From Ruminococcaceae bacterium UBA7212 (GTDB lineage Bacteria > Bacillota > Clostridia > Oscillospirales > Acutalibacteraceae), in the NCBI GenBank assembly GCA_002490525.1, contig DKUE01000027.1, forward strand, positions 1-50,691: 50,691 nt of DNA, in the 5' to 3' direction. The translations under genes were made by a program, and so were the position numbers. The notes below the pieces were generated by a model, which made no database searches, had not been told where the DNA came from, and saw only the letters and a program-made list of their open reading frames with translations. This document shows, one piece after another, positions 26,474 through 34,445 of the stretch; position 1 is the first letter of the stretch; each line of letters begins with the position of its first letter.

Positions 26474-26599
26474 GAAAAAAAGGGTGTTTTTTCTAAAGTA
26501 ACAGACAAAAACCGAATATTCGTGGATATAGACAAAAAAATCGTTTGAAAATTTACATATCCGCTATTGATTTTTGTATGAATTTGTGTACAAAAAACA

Positions 26600-26624
26600 G
26601 ACCGCTGTCTGTTTCACAGCGGTC
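26600..26624 (-). terminator. Terminator of the LRR lipoprotein gene
   Basis: A 9-bp perfect stem (26600-26608 with 26616-26624), 7-base loop, followed on the minus strand by a U-run. It closes the symporter copy 2-LRR unit. Confidence 0.85.
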
Positions 26625-26642
26625 CGCATCATTTATTGTCTT

Positions 26643-27692
26643 TTATTCAGCAACAAACTGCACCTGATGCTCGATCGCATATTTTTCCGCCGTACTACCG
26701 GAAGGCGCCGTTACCACCACTTGTTTTGTGCCTGTGAAAATATCCTTCTCCATTATTTCAGGTGAACCCATTTTACACGCTTCCAATGCAGTGCAGTTAT
26801 AGAAAATATACGGTTCCATCATTTTAATACTGTTCGGCAACGTGATTTGCTTTAAAGCCGAGCACTCCTCAAACGCACCTTTTTTCAAAACCTCCACGCC
26901 CTCGGCAATCTCAATGGATTCCGCCGAACGGCACTGATAGAATGCGCTTACATCAATCAGTTTACAGGTCTTCGGAATTACAATCTCCTTCACGTTTCGA
27001 CATTTCAGAAATGCATGGTCGCCAACAACCTCTAAACCGTCGCGTAAAATAATTTTATCCGCTGAAAAGCACTTTGCAAACGCCCACTCTTCAATTATGC
27101 GCACACCTTCCGGCAAGTTGATTTCCGACAACTTATCGGCATACATAAATGCCTTTTCCCGAATTGTTTCAGGTGCACCGTTCCAAACAAGTGTTGTGAG
27201 GTTCCCCTTTCCAACGCTTTTCGTATTGTCGCCTTCACTTTCAAACGCACTGACTCCAACACTCTTAATACCTTTTCCGAAAGTCACCTTTTCCAATTTT
27301 TCGCAATACATTGCCGCGAAATTACCGACAACCTCTAAAGAATCCGGCAGAACAAGTTCTTTTATTGCAGACTTATAAAGCGCTTTATTCTCAAGCGCGA
27401 TTATCGCATGACCGTCTAAAACCTCCGGAACCTTCAGAACAGCTTCTTCACCGCTGTAGCCGGTAACCGCCGCCGTACCGTCCGAAAACACAAGATAGGT
27501 AAATGCGCCGCTTGTAAGCCCCGATTGCGTTACCTCTTTCCCGAGCACATCTGCCACCATTTCCATTGCAGGGTCTTCCGTATCTACATCAATGGAGAGC
27601 GTCGACAAAATTGAATCTGCCGAGCACCCACAAAGCAAAACAGACAGCACCAACAGCAATGCCAAAACACTGAAAAACGTTTTCTTAGCCAT
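26643..27692 (-). CDS. Leucine-rich-repeat (BspA-type) lipoprotein
   Basis: A 349-residue exported lipoprotein. The signal peptide (MAKKTFFSVLALLLVLSVLL) ends in a lipobox with Cys23 as the acylated residue. From about residue 85 there are tandem BspA/LRR_5 repeats of about 23 residues (for example LPEGVRIIEEWAFAKC, LRDGLEVVGDHAFLKC, IPKTCKLIDVSAFYQC), ending in the common APSGSTAEKYAIEH cap. Such repeats mediate binding to proteins or glycans. Its ATG overlaps the end of the upstream symporter gene by 8 bases with AAAGGAGG inside that gene, so production of the two is coupled. Confidence 0.9.
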   Translation of the reverse strand: MAKKTFFSVLALLLVLSVLLCGCSADSILSTLSIDVDTEDPAMEMVADVLGKEVTQSGLTSGAFTYLVFSDGTAAVTGYSGEEAVLKVPEVLDGHAIIALENKALYKSAIKELVLPDSLEVVGNFAAMYCEKLEKVTFGKGIKSVGVSAFESEGDNTKSVGKGNLTTLVWNGAPETIREKAFMYADKLSEINLPEGVRIIEEWAFAKCFSADKIILRDGLEVVGDHAFLKCRNVKEIVIPKTCKLIDVSAFYQCRSAESIEIAEGVEVLKKGAFEECSALKQITLPNSIKMMEPYIFYNCTALEACKMGSPEIMEKDIFTGTKQVVVTAPSGSTAEKYAIEHQVQFVAE

Positions 27693-30087
27693 TATTGTTC
27701 CCTCCTTTACCCTTTTTGAGAAGGCGCTCCTGCTTGCGTCTTTCCATATCCTCTTTACGCTGTGCCTCTAAGCGATCTGCTTCTTCCTTCTTTTGGGCAA
27801 ATGCGGCATCTGCACGTTTTTTAGCTTCGAAATATTTTTCACGAATTGCATCCAGATGCATAAAGTTTTCTTTTTCTGTAATCATGCGTTCCGCATCCAG
27901 CAAAATCTTGACAGAACGAACATATTTTGATTTTTCATTGACCAAAGCTTTAATCGCCTTTTTCTTGGCAATGCGCTCTGCCAGCGTGCTTTCGGGCATG
28001 TTTTCTGCCGCTTCAAACGCCGAGTCATCCGGTGCTGTGACCTCTTTATCTGCATAATACTTACACAGATTCTTTTTGCAGCCCAGCAGAAGCCGTGCTG
28101 CCGCAAGCGCATCACTGCGGTATACCCGTTCGTCGTGTGTGGATTTCGGCATTGCTTTTGCCTCTCTTAAAACAGACCTATCTGCATTGCGAATACCTTC
28201 CGTACCTGCGGCTTGCAGGGCAGCATAACGCGCGTACTGTTTTTGGATGCGTACGGTTGTGTATTTGTTCATTTCATCAATAACGAAGTCGCAAACCGAA
28301 ATGTCTTCATTCAAGCGCTTATATGCGCGATTCTCTGCACGTGCCGCCTTGATTGCCGCTTTACGAGCGGATTTTTCTGCATCCGTTTTCTTCGGCATGG
28401 CTTTTGCCTTTGCCTTTGTGTCGCGGATTTTCTGTTTCTGCTGTGCAGTGCACTGCTTATACGCTTCTTTCAAACGGGCAATTTCCGCTTTCTTAAAGGC
28501 TTTTTCTTCCGCCGTTTTGTCAGGAAGATGTTTTGCTTTTTTAACGTCATCCTTTGTCGTCATATGAGCACGCTCTTTATACAGACGATTGGCTTCATCA
28601 ATCAAATCAATCGCTTCAACCAAATCTTCATCTTTTAACGCGCCGTTTCCGTAATCTTCAAACATTGCACGAATTTTCAAAACTTTTACAATGCCGCGCT
28701 GTTTTACTTCCGTTAAATCATAGAAGAAATACGGAACCATATTTAAAAATGCACCGATGACCGCCGCGATAATCAGGGTTTCAAACATATCCTCTCGGAA
28801 GGACGCAACCTCCATCACGTCGTAATTATCCCGCAGTCCCAGTCCTTCATAAATCGCAGGAAGAACCAGACCCGTAAACATTCCGATAAAGCTGCCGATG
28901 ATACCGACCGCGCCAAACATACCGTCAATACGTTCGCCTGTATAATACTGCTGATAATCGCGCATATCTGCATTGATGCCGGGATTGTAAACCACGGCAA
29001 AAGAGTTTACGAAGCCGTTCAGATAATACAAAATAATCAGTGCATACAGATTCTTATAAAAAGGCAGCAAAAGACCGATTAAGAAAATATTTGCAAAGTT
29101 ACACCATATCAGCAAATTACGTTTACCGATGGTTCGAATCGCAAACGGACAAATAATCATCGCCCAAAGCGCCGCATTACCAATCAGTGTAGTTGCCAAA
29201 CCGTAAAGCGCATTCTTTTCGGGGTAACCGTAAATGAAGTTCCAACCGATAATTACGCCGACTGCGCCTTCCAAAAATCCAAGCCAGCCCGCGAGCGAAG
29301 TAATCCAAAAATATTTGTTTTTCGCAACGGAACGAAACGCATCCGAAAACTTGAAATGCGACACATGCGTTTTCGCAACAATAATACGCTCTTTCGTACC
29401 GAAAACCGCTATGTATGTGAGCACCAATCCGACAATTGCAACAATCGGATGAATAATGCGGTAGGTCATAATATTATTCAGACCGCCTGTAAAATTAGAC
29501 AGCATCGGAATAAACAGACCCGTCAGCGAAGGCGCCATAGAATAGATAATAGATGACACCGAAACAATATCCGTTCGCTCATGGGAATTCGGCGAGATAA
29601 CATTCGCCAAATCCGTGTAAGAGTTTTGATAGAACGGATAGAAGCACTGCAAAAGATTGTAGCAAATAAATACAGCCGCCGCCTTTTGCATATAAGACAT
29701 CGTTTCATAAGGCAGCCACACAAAAACAATCGATAAAATAACCGTCGGAATGCCCATAATGGCAAGCCACGGTCTGAATTTACCCATTTTCAGGCGGGAA
29801 TTATCGATAATATAGGAACGGGCAATAGTTATCACAAAGCCAATCAAAGTCGAAATAATTCCCATATACTGCAAATGCATCGGCTTGATACCAATCGTGT
29901 TACCAACCAAAAAGCTGGTTGCTGAAAGTGCAATCAGTCCTGCAAAATTGATGACAAACTGCACGCCCATACCGCCGATGCCGTAAGCAATGGACTCTTT
30001 ATAAGCCACATATTTCCCCAAAGGCGGCGTTTTCCAATATGTTCTGACCTTAGAAACGCCATCCTTAGCTTTTTCAACAAGATTCAT
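27685..30087 (-). CDS. GPH/MFS-type sugar symporter with repeat-bearing C-terminal domain (copy 2)
   Basis: Paralogue of the gene at 23880, about 800 residues. The N-terminal MFS domain carries ADMRDYQQYYTGERIDGMF, and MNLVEKAKDGVSKVRTYWKT is shared with copy 1. After KVLKIRAMFEDYGNGALKDE comes a soluble tail with four copies of a motif of the form (L/M)P-x-(K/S)-T-x-x-E-(K/R): the prolines fall at residues 522, 565, 647 and 698 from this start. The tail ends in a Lys/Arg-rich stretch. The open frame reaches 30138, but the ATG at 30087 has GGGAGG 6 nt upstream and matches copy 1. It is the first gene of a unit with the LRR lipoprotein. Confidence 0.9.
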   Translation of the reverse strand: MNLVEKAKDGVSKVRTYWKTPPLGKYVAYKESIAYGIGGMGVQFVINFAGLIALSATSFLVGNTIGIKPMHLQYMGIISTLIGFVITIARSYIIDNSRLKMGKFRPWLAIMGIPTVILSIVFVWLPYETMSYMQKAAAVFICYNLLQCFYPFYQNSYTDLANVISPNSHERTDIVSVSSIIYSMAPSLTGLFIPMLSNFTGGLNNIMTYRIIHPIVAIVGLVLTYIAVFGTKERIIVAKTHVSHFKFSDAFRSVAKNKYFWITSLAGWLGFLEGAVGVIIGWNFIYGYPEKNALYGLATTLIGNAALWAMIICPFAIRTIGKRNLLIWCNFANIFLIGLLLPFYKNLYALIILYYLNGFVNSFAVVYNPGINADMRDYQQYYTGERIDGMFGAVGIIGSFIGMFTGLVLPAIYEGLGLRDNYDVMEVASFREDMFETLIIAAVIGAFLNMVPYFFYDLTEVKQRGIVKVLKIRAMFEDYGNGALKDEDLVEAIDLIDEANRLYKERAHMTTKDDVKKAKHLPDKTAEEKAFKKAEIARLKEAYKQCTAQQKQKIRDTKAKAKAMPKKTDAEKSARKAAIKAARAENRAYKRLNEDISVCDFVIDEMNKYTTVRIQKQYARYAALQAAGTEGIRNADRSVLREAKAMPKSTHDERVYRSDALAAARLLLGCKKNLCKYYADKEVTAPDDSAFEAAENMPESTLAERIAKKKAIKALVNEKSKYVRSVKILLDAERMITEKENFMHLDAIREKYFEAKKRADAAFAQKKEEADRLEAQRKEDMERRKQERLLKKGKGGNNNG

Positions 30088-30121
30088 AGAATTCCTCCCA
30101 AAGATTTTATACATGTATTGA

Positions 30122-30151
30122 ATTATAGCACAAATCACACAAAATCTGCAA
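30122..30151 (-). promoter_or_regulatory. Promoter of GPH symporter copy 2
   Basis: Minus-strand TTGCAG (30146-30151), 18-base spacer, perfect TATAAT (30122-30127), about 35 bases before the ATG. Confidence 0.7.
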
Positions 30152-30203
30152 TAAAGAAAAAGTTTTTTATTAAAATCTATAAAACCGGTGCATGAATTTC
30201 ATA

Positions 30204-30254
30204 AAAAACAGCCAAAAATTCGGACGCATTACACCTCCGTAGTTTTGGCTGTTT
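30204..30254 (-). terminator. Terminator of the TetR-type gene
   Basis: A 13-bp perfect stem (30204-30216 with 30242-30254) around a 25-base loop that has its own CGGA/TCCG stem, followed on the minus strand by U residues. It separates the regulator from the symporter promoter. Confidence 0.8.
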
Positions 30255-30293
30255 TGGGGAGAACACGGATAACGCTGAAAATGCCGTCGGTTA

Positions 30294-30863
30294 TCATCCT
30301 TGTTCTTTTCCAAGCCCTTCTAAAAGTTGTGCGCCTTGCTGAATAAATGCGTTTGTATCAAAATTCCCGTTTTTGATTGCCTCCTGTACAATAATACCGT
30401 CGGAAGCAAGTAAAATCAACCACGTCAGGAAATCCGCAGGAAAATCCGTGCGCTCGGCAATTTTTTGACTAATGCTTTTGTGAAAATCACTGTACCGTTC
30501 CTGAAGTTTTCTTTGCAAAGCAATGTCTCCGAGCTGTGCCTCATAAAATAAGTGCATACGCAATCCTGCCGAAGCGATATTACGCTCTACAACATACTTT
30601 ACAAGACGCTGAATGGAAGTATCTTTTTCCTTGTTTTCCGTCCAGCGTACAAAATCGTCCATTTGTTCGTTCAGATAGCGATCCGTAATATCAAAAAAAA
30701 TCTCACCCTTCGTCTTATAATAATAATACAAAGTTCCTTTCGACACACCCGCTGCCTCTGCTATCTGTGCTAAGGAAATATCTGCCAATGCCCGAGTCTC
30801 CAGAAGTACACAGGTGGCATTTAATATAATCTCTCTAATGTTTTCTTTCCTCGGTGCTGCCAT
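30294..30863 (-). CDS. TetR/AcrR family transcriptional regulator
   Basis: A 189-residue one-component regulator. The N-terminal helix-turn-helix is clear (ISLAQIAEAAGVSKGTLYYY, residues about 24-45), followed by an all-helical ligand-binding domain. It lies between the symporter copy 2 unit (same strand, downstream) and the divergent Glp-like operon, so it is the best candidate regulator for both. Two palindromes are in the shared intergenic region (30884-30905 and 31044-31063). Confidence 0.93.
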   Translation of the reverse strand: MAAPRKENIREIILNATCVLLETRALADISLAQIAEAAGVSKGTLYYYYKTKGEIFFDITDRYLNEQMDDFVRWTENKEKDTSIQRLVKYVVERNIASAGLRMHLFYEAQLGDIALQRKLQERYSDFHKSISQKIAERTDFPADFLTWLILLASDGIIVQEAIKNGNFDTNAFIQQGAQLLEGLGKEQG

Positions 30864-30883
30864 ATATCCGCTCCATTATATAA

Positions 30884-30905
30884 TGTGTGTATATATTACC
30901 ACACA
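30884..30905. promoter_or_regulatory. Candidate operator near the TetR gene start
   Basis: Six-base arms TGTGTG and CACACA separated by 10 bases (30884-30905), about 20 bases upstream of the TetR ATG and overlapping its likely promoter (minus-strand TATAAT-like AT-rich stretch at 30876-30883). Position suits autoregulation. The match to a TetR site is inference. Confidence 0.35.
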
Positions 30906-31001
30906 ACAGCAAAGCTGTCTACTGCTTTATACGATTTCGTGAAAAGAATATCAATGATTTTTATAAAAACTATTTCAACAAATTTATTTTTTTATATACT
31001 A

Positions 31002-31030
31002 TTGACAAATTCAAAATGCCGTAGTATGAT
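31002..31030 (+). promoter_or_regulatory. Strong sigmaA-type promoter of the Glp-like operon
   Basis: Perfect TTGACA (31002-31007), 17-base spacer and TATGAT (31025-31030), about 54 bases upstream of the first start codon. This is the closest match to consensus in the window, so strong expression under negative control would be expected. Confidence 0.85.
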
Positions 31031-31043
31031 TCAAGGTAGAAAC

Positions 31044-31063
31044 AGTCGGTCAATTAGCCGACT
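31044..31063. promoter_or_regulatory. Candidate operator: AGTCGG palindrome in the operon leader
   Basis: Arms AGTCGG (31044-31049) and CCGACT (31058-31063) around 8 bases, starting 14 bases after the -10 box, so within the transcribed leader. A repressor bound here would block elongation, fitting the divergent TetR protein. It could also be a small RNA hairpin. Confidence 0.5.
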
Positions 31064-31083
31064 TTCTTTAGAAGGTGTGAAAA

Positions 31084-32787
31084 ATGAATCTAAATCAAGT
31101 CAACAAAAAATTGGATTCTCGATTCCACGGTGCGGTGCGCGCAAAGCTATCCAGCGGTTGTATCGTCCTCAGCGGCGAACTCCCGACATGGCAGGAAACC
31201 GTGGAAGCCTGTCAGCTGGCGGCTACTAAATACAGCACTACACATGTGGTCAATAACATTTTGTGCAAAGAAGTCAAGGACATCCCAATGCGTATGCCGA
31301 AAATACAGGACAGTGCCTTAGACGGCAGAACACCCGATGTCTTGATTATCGGCGGCGGCATTTCCGGCGTTTCCATTGCCAGGGAACTTTCCAAATGGAA
31401 ACTGGATATTCTGCTCGTGGAAAAAGAAGCAGACCTTGCCTTGCAGGCCTCCGGCAGAAACGACGGTGAGGTGCACCCTGGTATTGACCTCTCTAAGGGC
31501 TCTAAAAAGCATTATTACATAAGAAAAGGTAATGCTATGTTCGATGACATTTGTCGGGAGTTAGATGTGCCCTTCCGCCGTGTCGGACAGTATGTTTGCT
31601 TTAATAAAGAATTTGCAAAACCGCTTGTGTATTTGTATTGCTTATACAGAAAAAAGCATGACGGCATTTCCGACACAAAGCTGATTTCAGGCACGGATTT
31701 AAAACAAATCGAGCCGAATTTTGCCGAGGAATTCAAATTTGCCATTTCCAATCCCTCCTCCGGTTGTGTTTGCCCTTATGGGTTAACCATTGCTTATGCA
31801 GAAAACGCTGTGCAAAACGGTGCAGAAATCGCGCTAAACACGGCTGTTTTGGATATGGAGGTCGAAAACGGAGAAATCAAAAGTGTCACAACTAACCGAG
31901 GTATTATTCGCCCGAAAATTGTAGTGAACGCGGCGGGTGTGTTTGCAGAAGATATTGCAAAGCTGGCAAAGGACAGATTTTTCTCGATTCACCCGCGGCG
32001 CGGCACCAACTCTATTTTAGACAAAAAAGCCGGAGCATATATGCACTCTATCGCCTCCGTCAAGGATTTAACCATTTCCAAAACACATTCCAAAGGCGGC
32101 GGTATTCTGCATACGGTGCATAACAATTTGCTTATAGGACCGGACGCGGTCGAAACCTACGAAAAAGAAAATACCGAAACGCATAAGGAAAGTATTGAAA
32201 CTGTATTCAGCAAACAGAAGCGTACCATGCCAAAGCTTTCCGAGCGGGATATTATTACGTATTTTACAGGTGTTCGCGCCCCTACCTTCGAAGAGGATTT
32301 TATCATTGAAAACGGACGCAAAACAAAAAATTTGATTCATTGTGCCGGTATACAGTCTCCCGGACTGACAACGGCTCCTGCTGTTGCACTGGATATTGAA
32401 AAAATGGCGGTGCAAATGCTGCGGAGAATACAAATCGTGGAAAAAAATCCTGACTTCTCTCCGATTCGCCACGGTGTACCCGTACTCAAGGATATGGATG
32501 ACAAACAGCGCGCAAAGATGATTCAAAAGAATCCTGATTACGGCGTAATCGTCTGCCGATGTGAAGAAATCAGCAAGGGTGAAATTTTAGATGCATTACG
32601 TTCTCCCATCTGCGTACCGACTGTTGACGGCATCAAAAAACGTATCCGCCCCGGAATGGGCAGATGTCAGGGCGGATTTTGCTCCCCTCTTGTTACACAA
32701 ATTATTGCCGAGTTTTTAGGCGTTCCGCTGTCGGAAGTAAAAAAATCCTCTGAAGACTCTGCGATTACATTCGGACGGACGAAATAA
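31084..32787 (+). CDS. GlpA-like FAD dehydrogenase with BON-like N-terminus and BFD [2Fe-2S] domain
   Basis: A 567-residue flavoprotein resembling the anaerobic glycerol-3-phosphate dehydrogenase A subunit. Residues 1-62 form a BON-like module (AVRAKLSSGCIVLSGELPTW, then VVNNIL) not found in classic GlpA. The FAD dinucleotide motif is IIGGGISGVSIARELS (about 88-103). The C-terminal BFD-type domain has Cys491, Cys493, Cys528 and Cys533 (CRC ... CQGGFC), a [2Fe-2S] ligand set. It probably oxidises a glycerol-phosphate-like substrate and passes electrons to its partners. First gene of a five-gene operon; AGGTG precedes the ATG. The exact substrate is not proven. Confidence 0.88.
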   Translation: MNLNQVNKKLDSRFHGAVRAKLSSGCIVLSGELPTWQETVEACQLAATKYSTTHVVNNILCKEVKDIPMRMPKIQDSALDGRTPDVLIIGGGISGVSIARELSKWKLDILLVEKEADLALQASGRNDGEVHPGIDLSKGSKKHYYIRKGNAMFDDICRELDVPFRRVGQYVCFNKEFAKPLVYLYCLYRKKHDGISDTKLISGTDLKQIEPNFAEEFKFAISNPSSGCVCPYGLTIAYAENAVQNGAEIALNTAVLDMEVENGEIKSVTTNRGIIRPKIVVNAAGVFAEDIAKLAKDRFFSIHPRRGTNSILDKKAGAYMHSIASVKDLTISKTHSKGGGILHTVHNNLLIGPDAVETYEKENTETHKESIETVFSKQKRTMPKLSERDIITYFTGVRAPTFEEDFIIENGRKTKNLIHCAGIQSPGLTTAPAVALDIEKMAVQMLRRIQIVEKNPDFSPIRHGVPVLKDMDDKQRAKMIQKNPDYGVIVCRCEEISKGEILDALRSPICVPTVDGIKKRIRPGMGRCQGGFCSPLVTQIIAEFLGVPLSEVKKSSEDSAITFGRTK

Positions 32788-32812
32788 TCTGAATTTGGAA
32801 GGAGGAAAATTT

Positions 32813-34072
32813 ATGCAGAACTACGATGTATTGGTCATCGGCGGCGGACCTGCCGGACTTGCCGCTGCAATCGCTGCGCATAAAAACGGTGCAAAAACAT
32901 TGTTGGTTGAGCGAGAAGCACGACTCGGCGGCATTTTAAAACAATGTATTCATGACGGATTCGGACTGGTGCGCTTTCAGGAAAAGCTGTCGGGGCCCGA
33001 ATATGCCGAACGTTTTATAGAGGAATTCCGCAAACAAAAAATCGAAGCAAAAACGTTGACGTTTGTAACCAGATTGGAAAAAACAGAAAACGGATTTTCC
33101 GCTGTACTTGTGAATCGCAGCGGTGTAGAAACTGTCACGGCTGCAGCGCTGATTTTAGCGACAGGTTGCCGAGAGCGTACGGCAAAACAGGTCAACATCC
33201 ACGGCACACGGCCCGCGGGCGTATTTACCGCAGGCACCGCACAGCATTTTACGAATTTATTGGGAGAACTGCCCACAAAAAAATGTGTCATTCTCGGCAG
33301 CGGCGATATCGGGTTGATAATGGCACGCCGTTTGACACTGGAAGGCGCACAGGTACTCGGTGTGTATGAAGCAAAATCCACGCCGTCAGGGCTGACTCGA
33401 AATATTCATCAATGTCTGCACGATTATGATATTCCCCTGTATTTGTCACATACCGTTACCCGTGTATTCGGTGCAGATCGCTTAACAGCTGTCGAAATCA
33501 CAAAAGTCGATGAGAAAATGCAGCCCATTGCGGGTACCGAGCAAATTTTAGAATGTGATGCATTGATTCTTTCCGTTGGTTTAATTCCCGAAAATGAACT
33601 TGCCGAAACTTTGGGCGTTCAATTAGACCCCAGAACAAAAGGTCCCGTCTGCAACGCGCAATTGATGACTTCATCAGACGGTGTTTTCTCTTGCGGAAAC
33701 GCCCTGCATGTTAATGACCTTGTGGATTATGTTTCGGAAAGCGGAGAAATCGCAGGTGAAAATGCAGCAAAATACGTAAAAACAATCAGAAAAGAAATTC
33801 CCATAAAAGCGGGAGAACGGCTGTTGTATGCAGTGCCGCAGAAATTGAATTTAAACAGCAACAACCAACAAACCATTCTGTATTTCCGAAGCCGCGACAT
33901 TTTAGACGGATGCGTGTTTAAAATCATAATTGACGGTCAGGAAGTTTTTTCGAAAAAATATCCGTTTTTGCGTCCGCCGGAAATGGAAAAACTAACCGTT
34001 GATTTTTCAAAATATCAATTGTCGGAAAATTCTGAAATTCAATTGGATATCGAGGTGAAATCCCATGCGTGA
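32813..34072 (+). CDS. GlpB-like FAD/NAD-dependent oxidoreductase
   Basis: A 419-residue flavoprotein subunit of the GlpB / opine-oxidase A type. The N-terminal FAD motif is VLVIGGGPAGLAAAIAA; the second nucleotide-binding motif is CVILGSGDIGLIMARRL, and ATGCRERTAKQVNIHGTRPA links them. Start is the ATG at 32813; an in-frame TTG at 32795 is inside the ribosome binding site GGAAGGAGG. It follows the GlpA-like gene by 25 bases and overlaps the next gene by 8. It is expected to form a complex with both. Confidence 0.9.
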   Translation: MQNYDVLVIGGGPAGLAAAIAAHKNGAKTLLVEREARLGGILKQCIHDGFGLVRFQEKLSGPEYAERFIEEFRKQKIEAKTLTFVTRLEKTENGFSAVLVNRSGVETVTAAALILATGCRERTAKQVNIHGTRPAGVFTAGTAQHFTNLLGELPTKKCVILGSGDIGLIMARRLTLEGAQVLGVYEAKSTPSGLTRNIHQCLHDYDIPLYLSHTVTRVFGADRLTAVEITKVDEKMQPIAGTEQILECDALILSVGLIPENELAETLGVQLDPRTKGPVCNAQLMTSSDGVFSCGNALHVNDLVDYVSESGEIAGENAAKYVKTIRKEIPIKAGERLLYAVPQKLNLNSNNQQTILYFRSRDILDGCVFKIIIDGQEVFSKKYPFLRPPEMEKLTVDFSKYQLSENSEIQLDIEVKSHA

Positions 34073-34430
34073 ACTGGTTTGTATCGTTTGCCCGAAAGGC
34101 TGTACGATGCACATCGAACAGGAAAACGATGGTTATAAAGTAAGCGGAAATACTTGTAAGCGGGGCGCACAATTTGCAATCTCTGAAATGACCGAACCTA
34201 AACGAACAATTTGCACAACCGTACGCACAGTCTTTCCGCAGACACCGGTTCTTCCCGTTCGTGTATCGGCAGAAATTCCGAAGGATAAAATTTTCGATGT
34301 CATGCACGAAATCAATTCTGTTGTTTTAGAAAAACCGGTCAGCCGCGGCGATGTTATATTGAAAAACGTCTTAAACCTCGGTGCCGACATCATTGCAACT
34401 TCCGATTTGCTTCGGCAAATCGAGACTTAA
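34065..34430 (+). CDS. DUF1667 domain protein (small Cys subunit of a Glp-like complex)
   Basis: A 121-residue protein starting MRELVCIVCPKGCTM, with Cys6, Cys9, Cys13 and Cys31 in a CxxCPxGC...C arrangement that suggests one metal or iron-sulfur site. DUF1667 proteins are regularly the third gene after GlpA-like and GlpB-like genes in anaerobes, where they stand in for GlpC-type electron transfer. The start overlaps the GlpB-like gene by 8 bases with GAGGTG upstream, so the pair is coupled. Confidence 0.9.
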   Translation: MRELVCIVCPKGCTMHIEQENDGYKVSGNTCKRGAQFAISEMTEPKRTICTTVRTVFPQTPVLPVRVSAEIPKDKIFDVMHEINSVVLEKPVSRGDVILKNVLNLGADIIATSDLLRQIET

Positions 34431-34445
34431 AAAGGAGGTGCTGTC

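Noticed and set aside
30088..30203. Second copy of the AGTCGG palindrome at the symporter promoter
   Set aside because: Searched by eye on both strands; no matching arm is present, so shared control by the same operator is not supported there.
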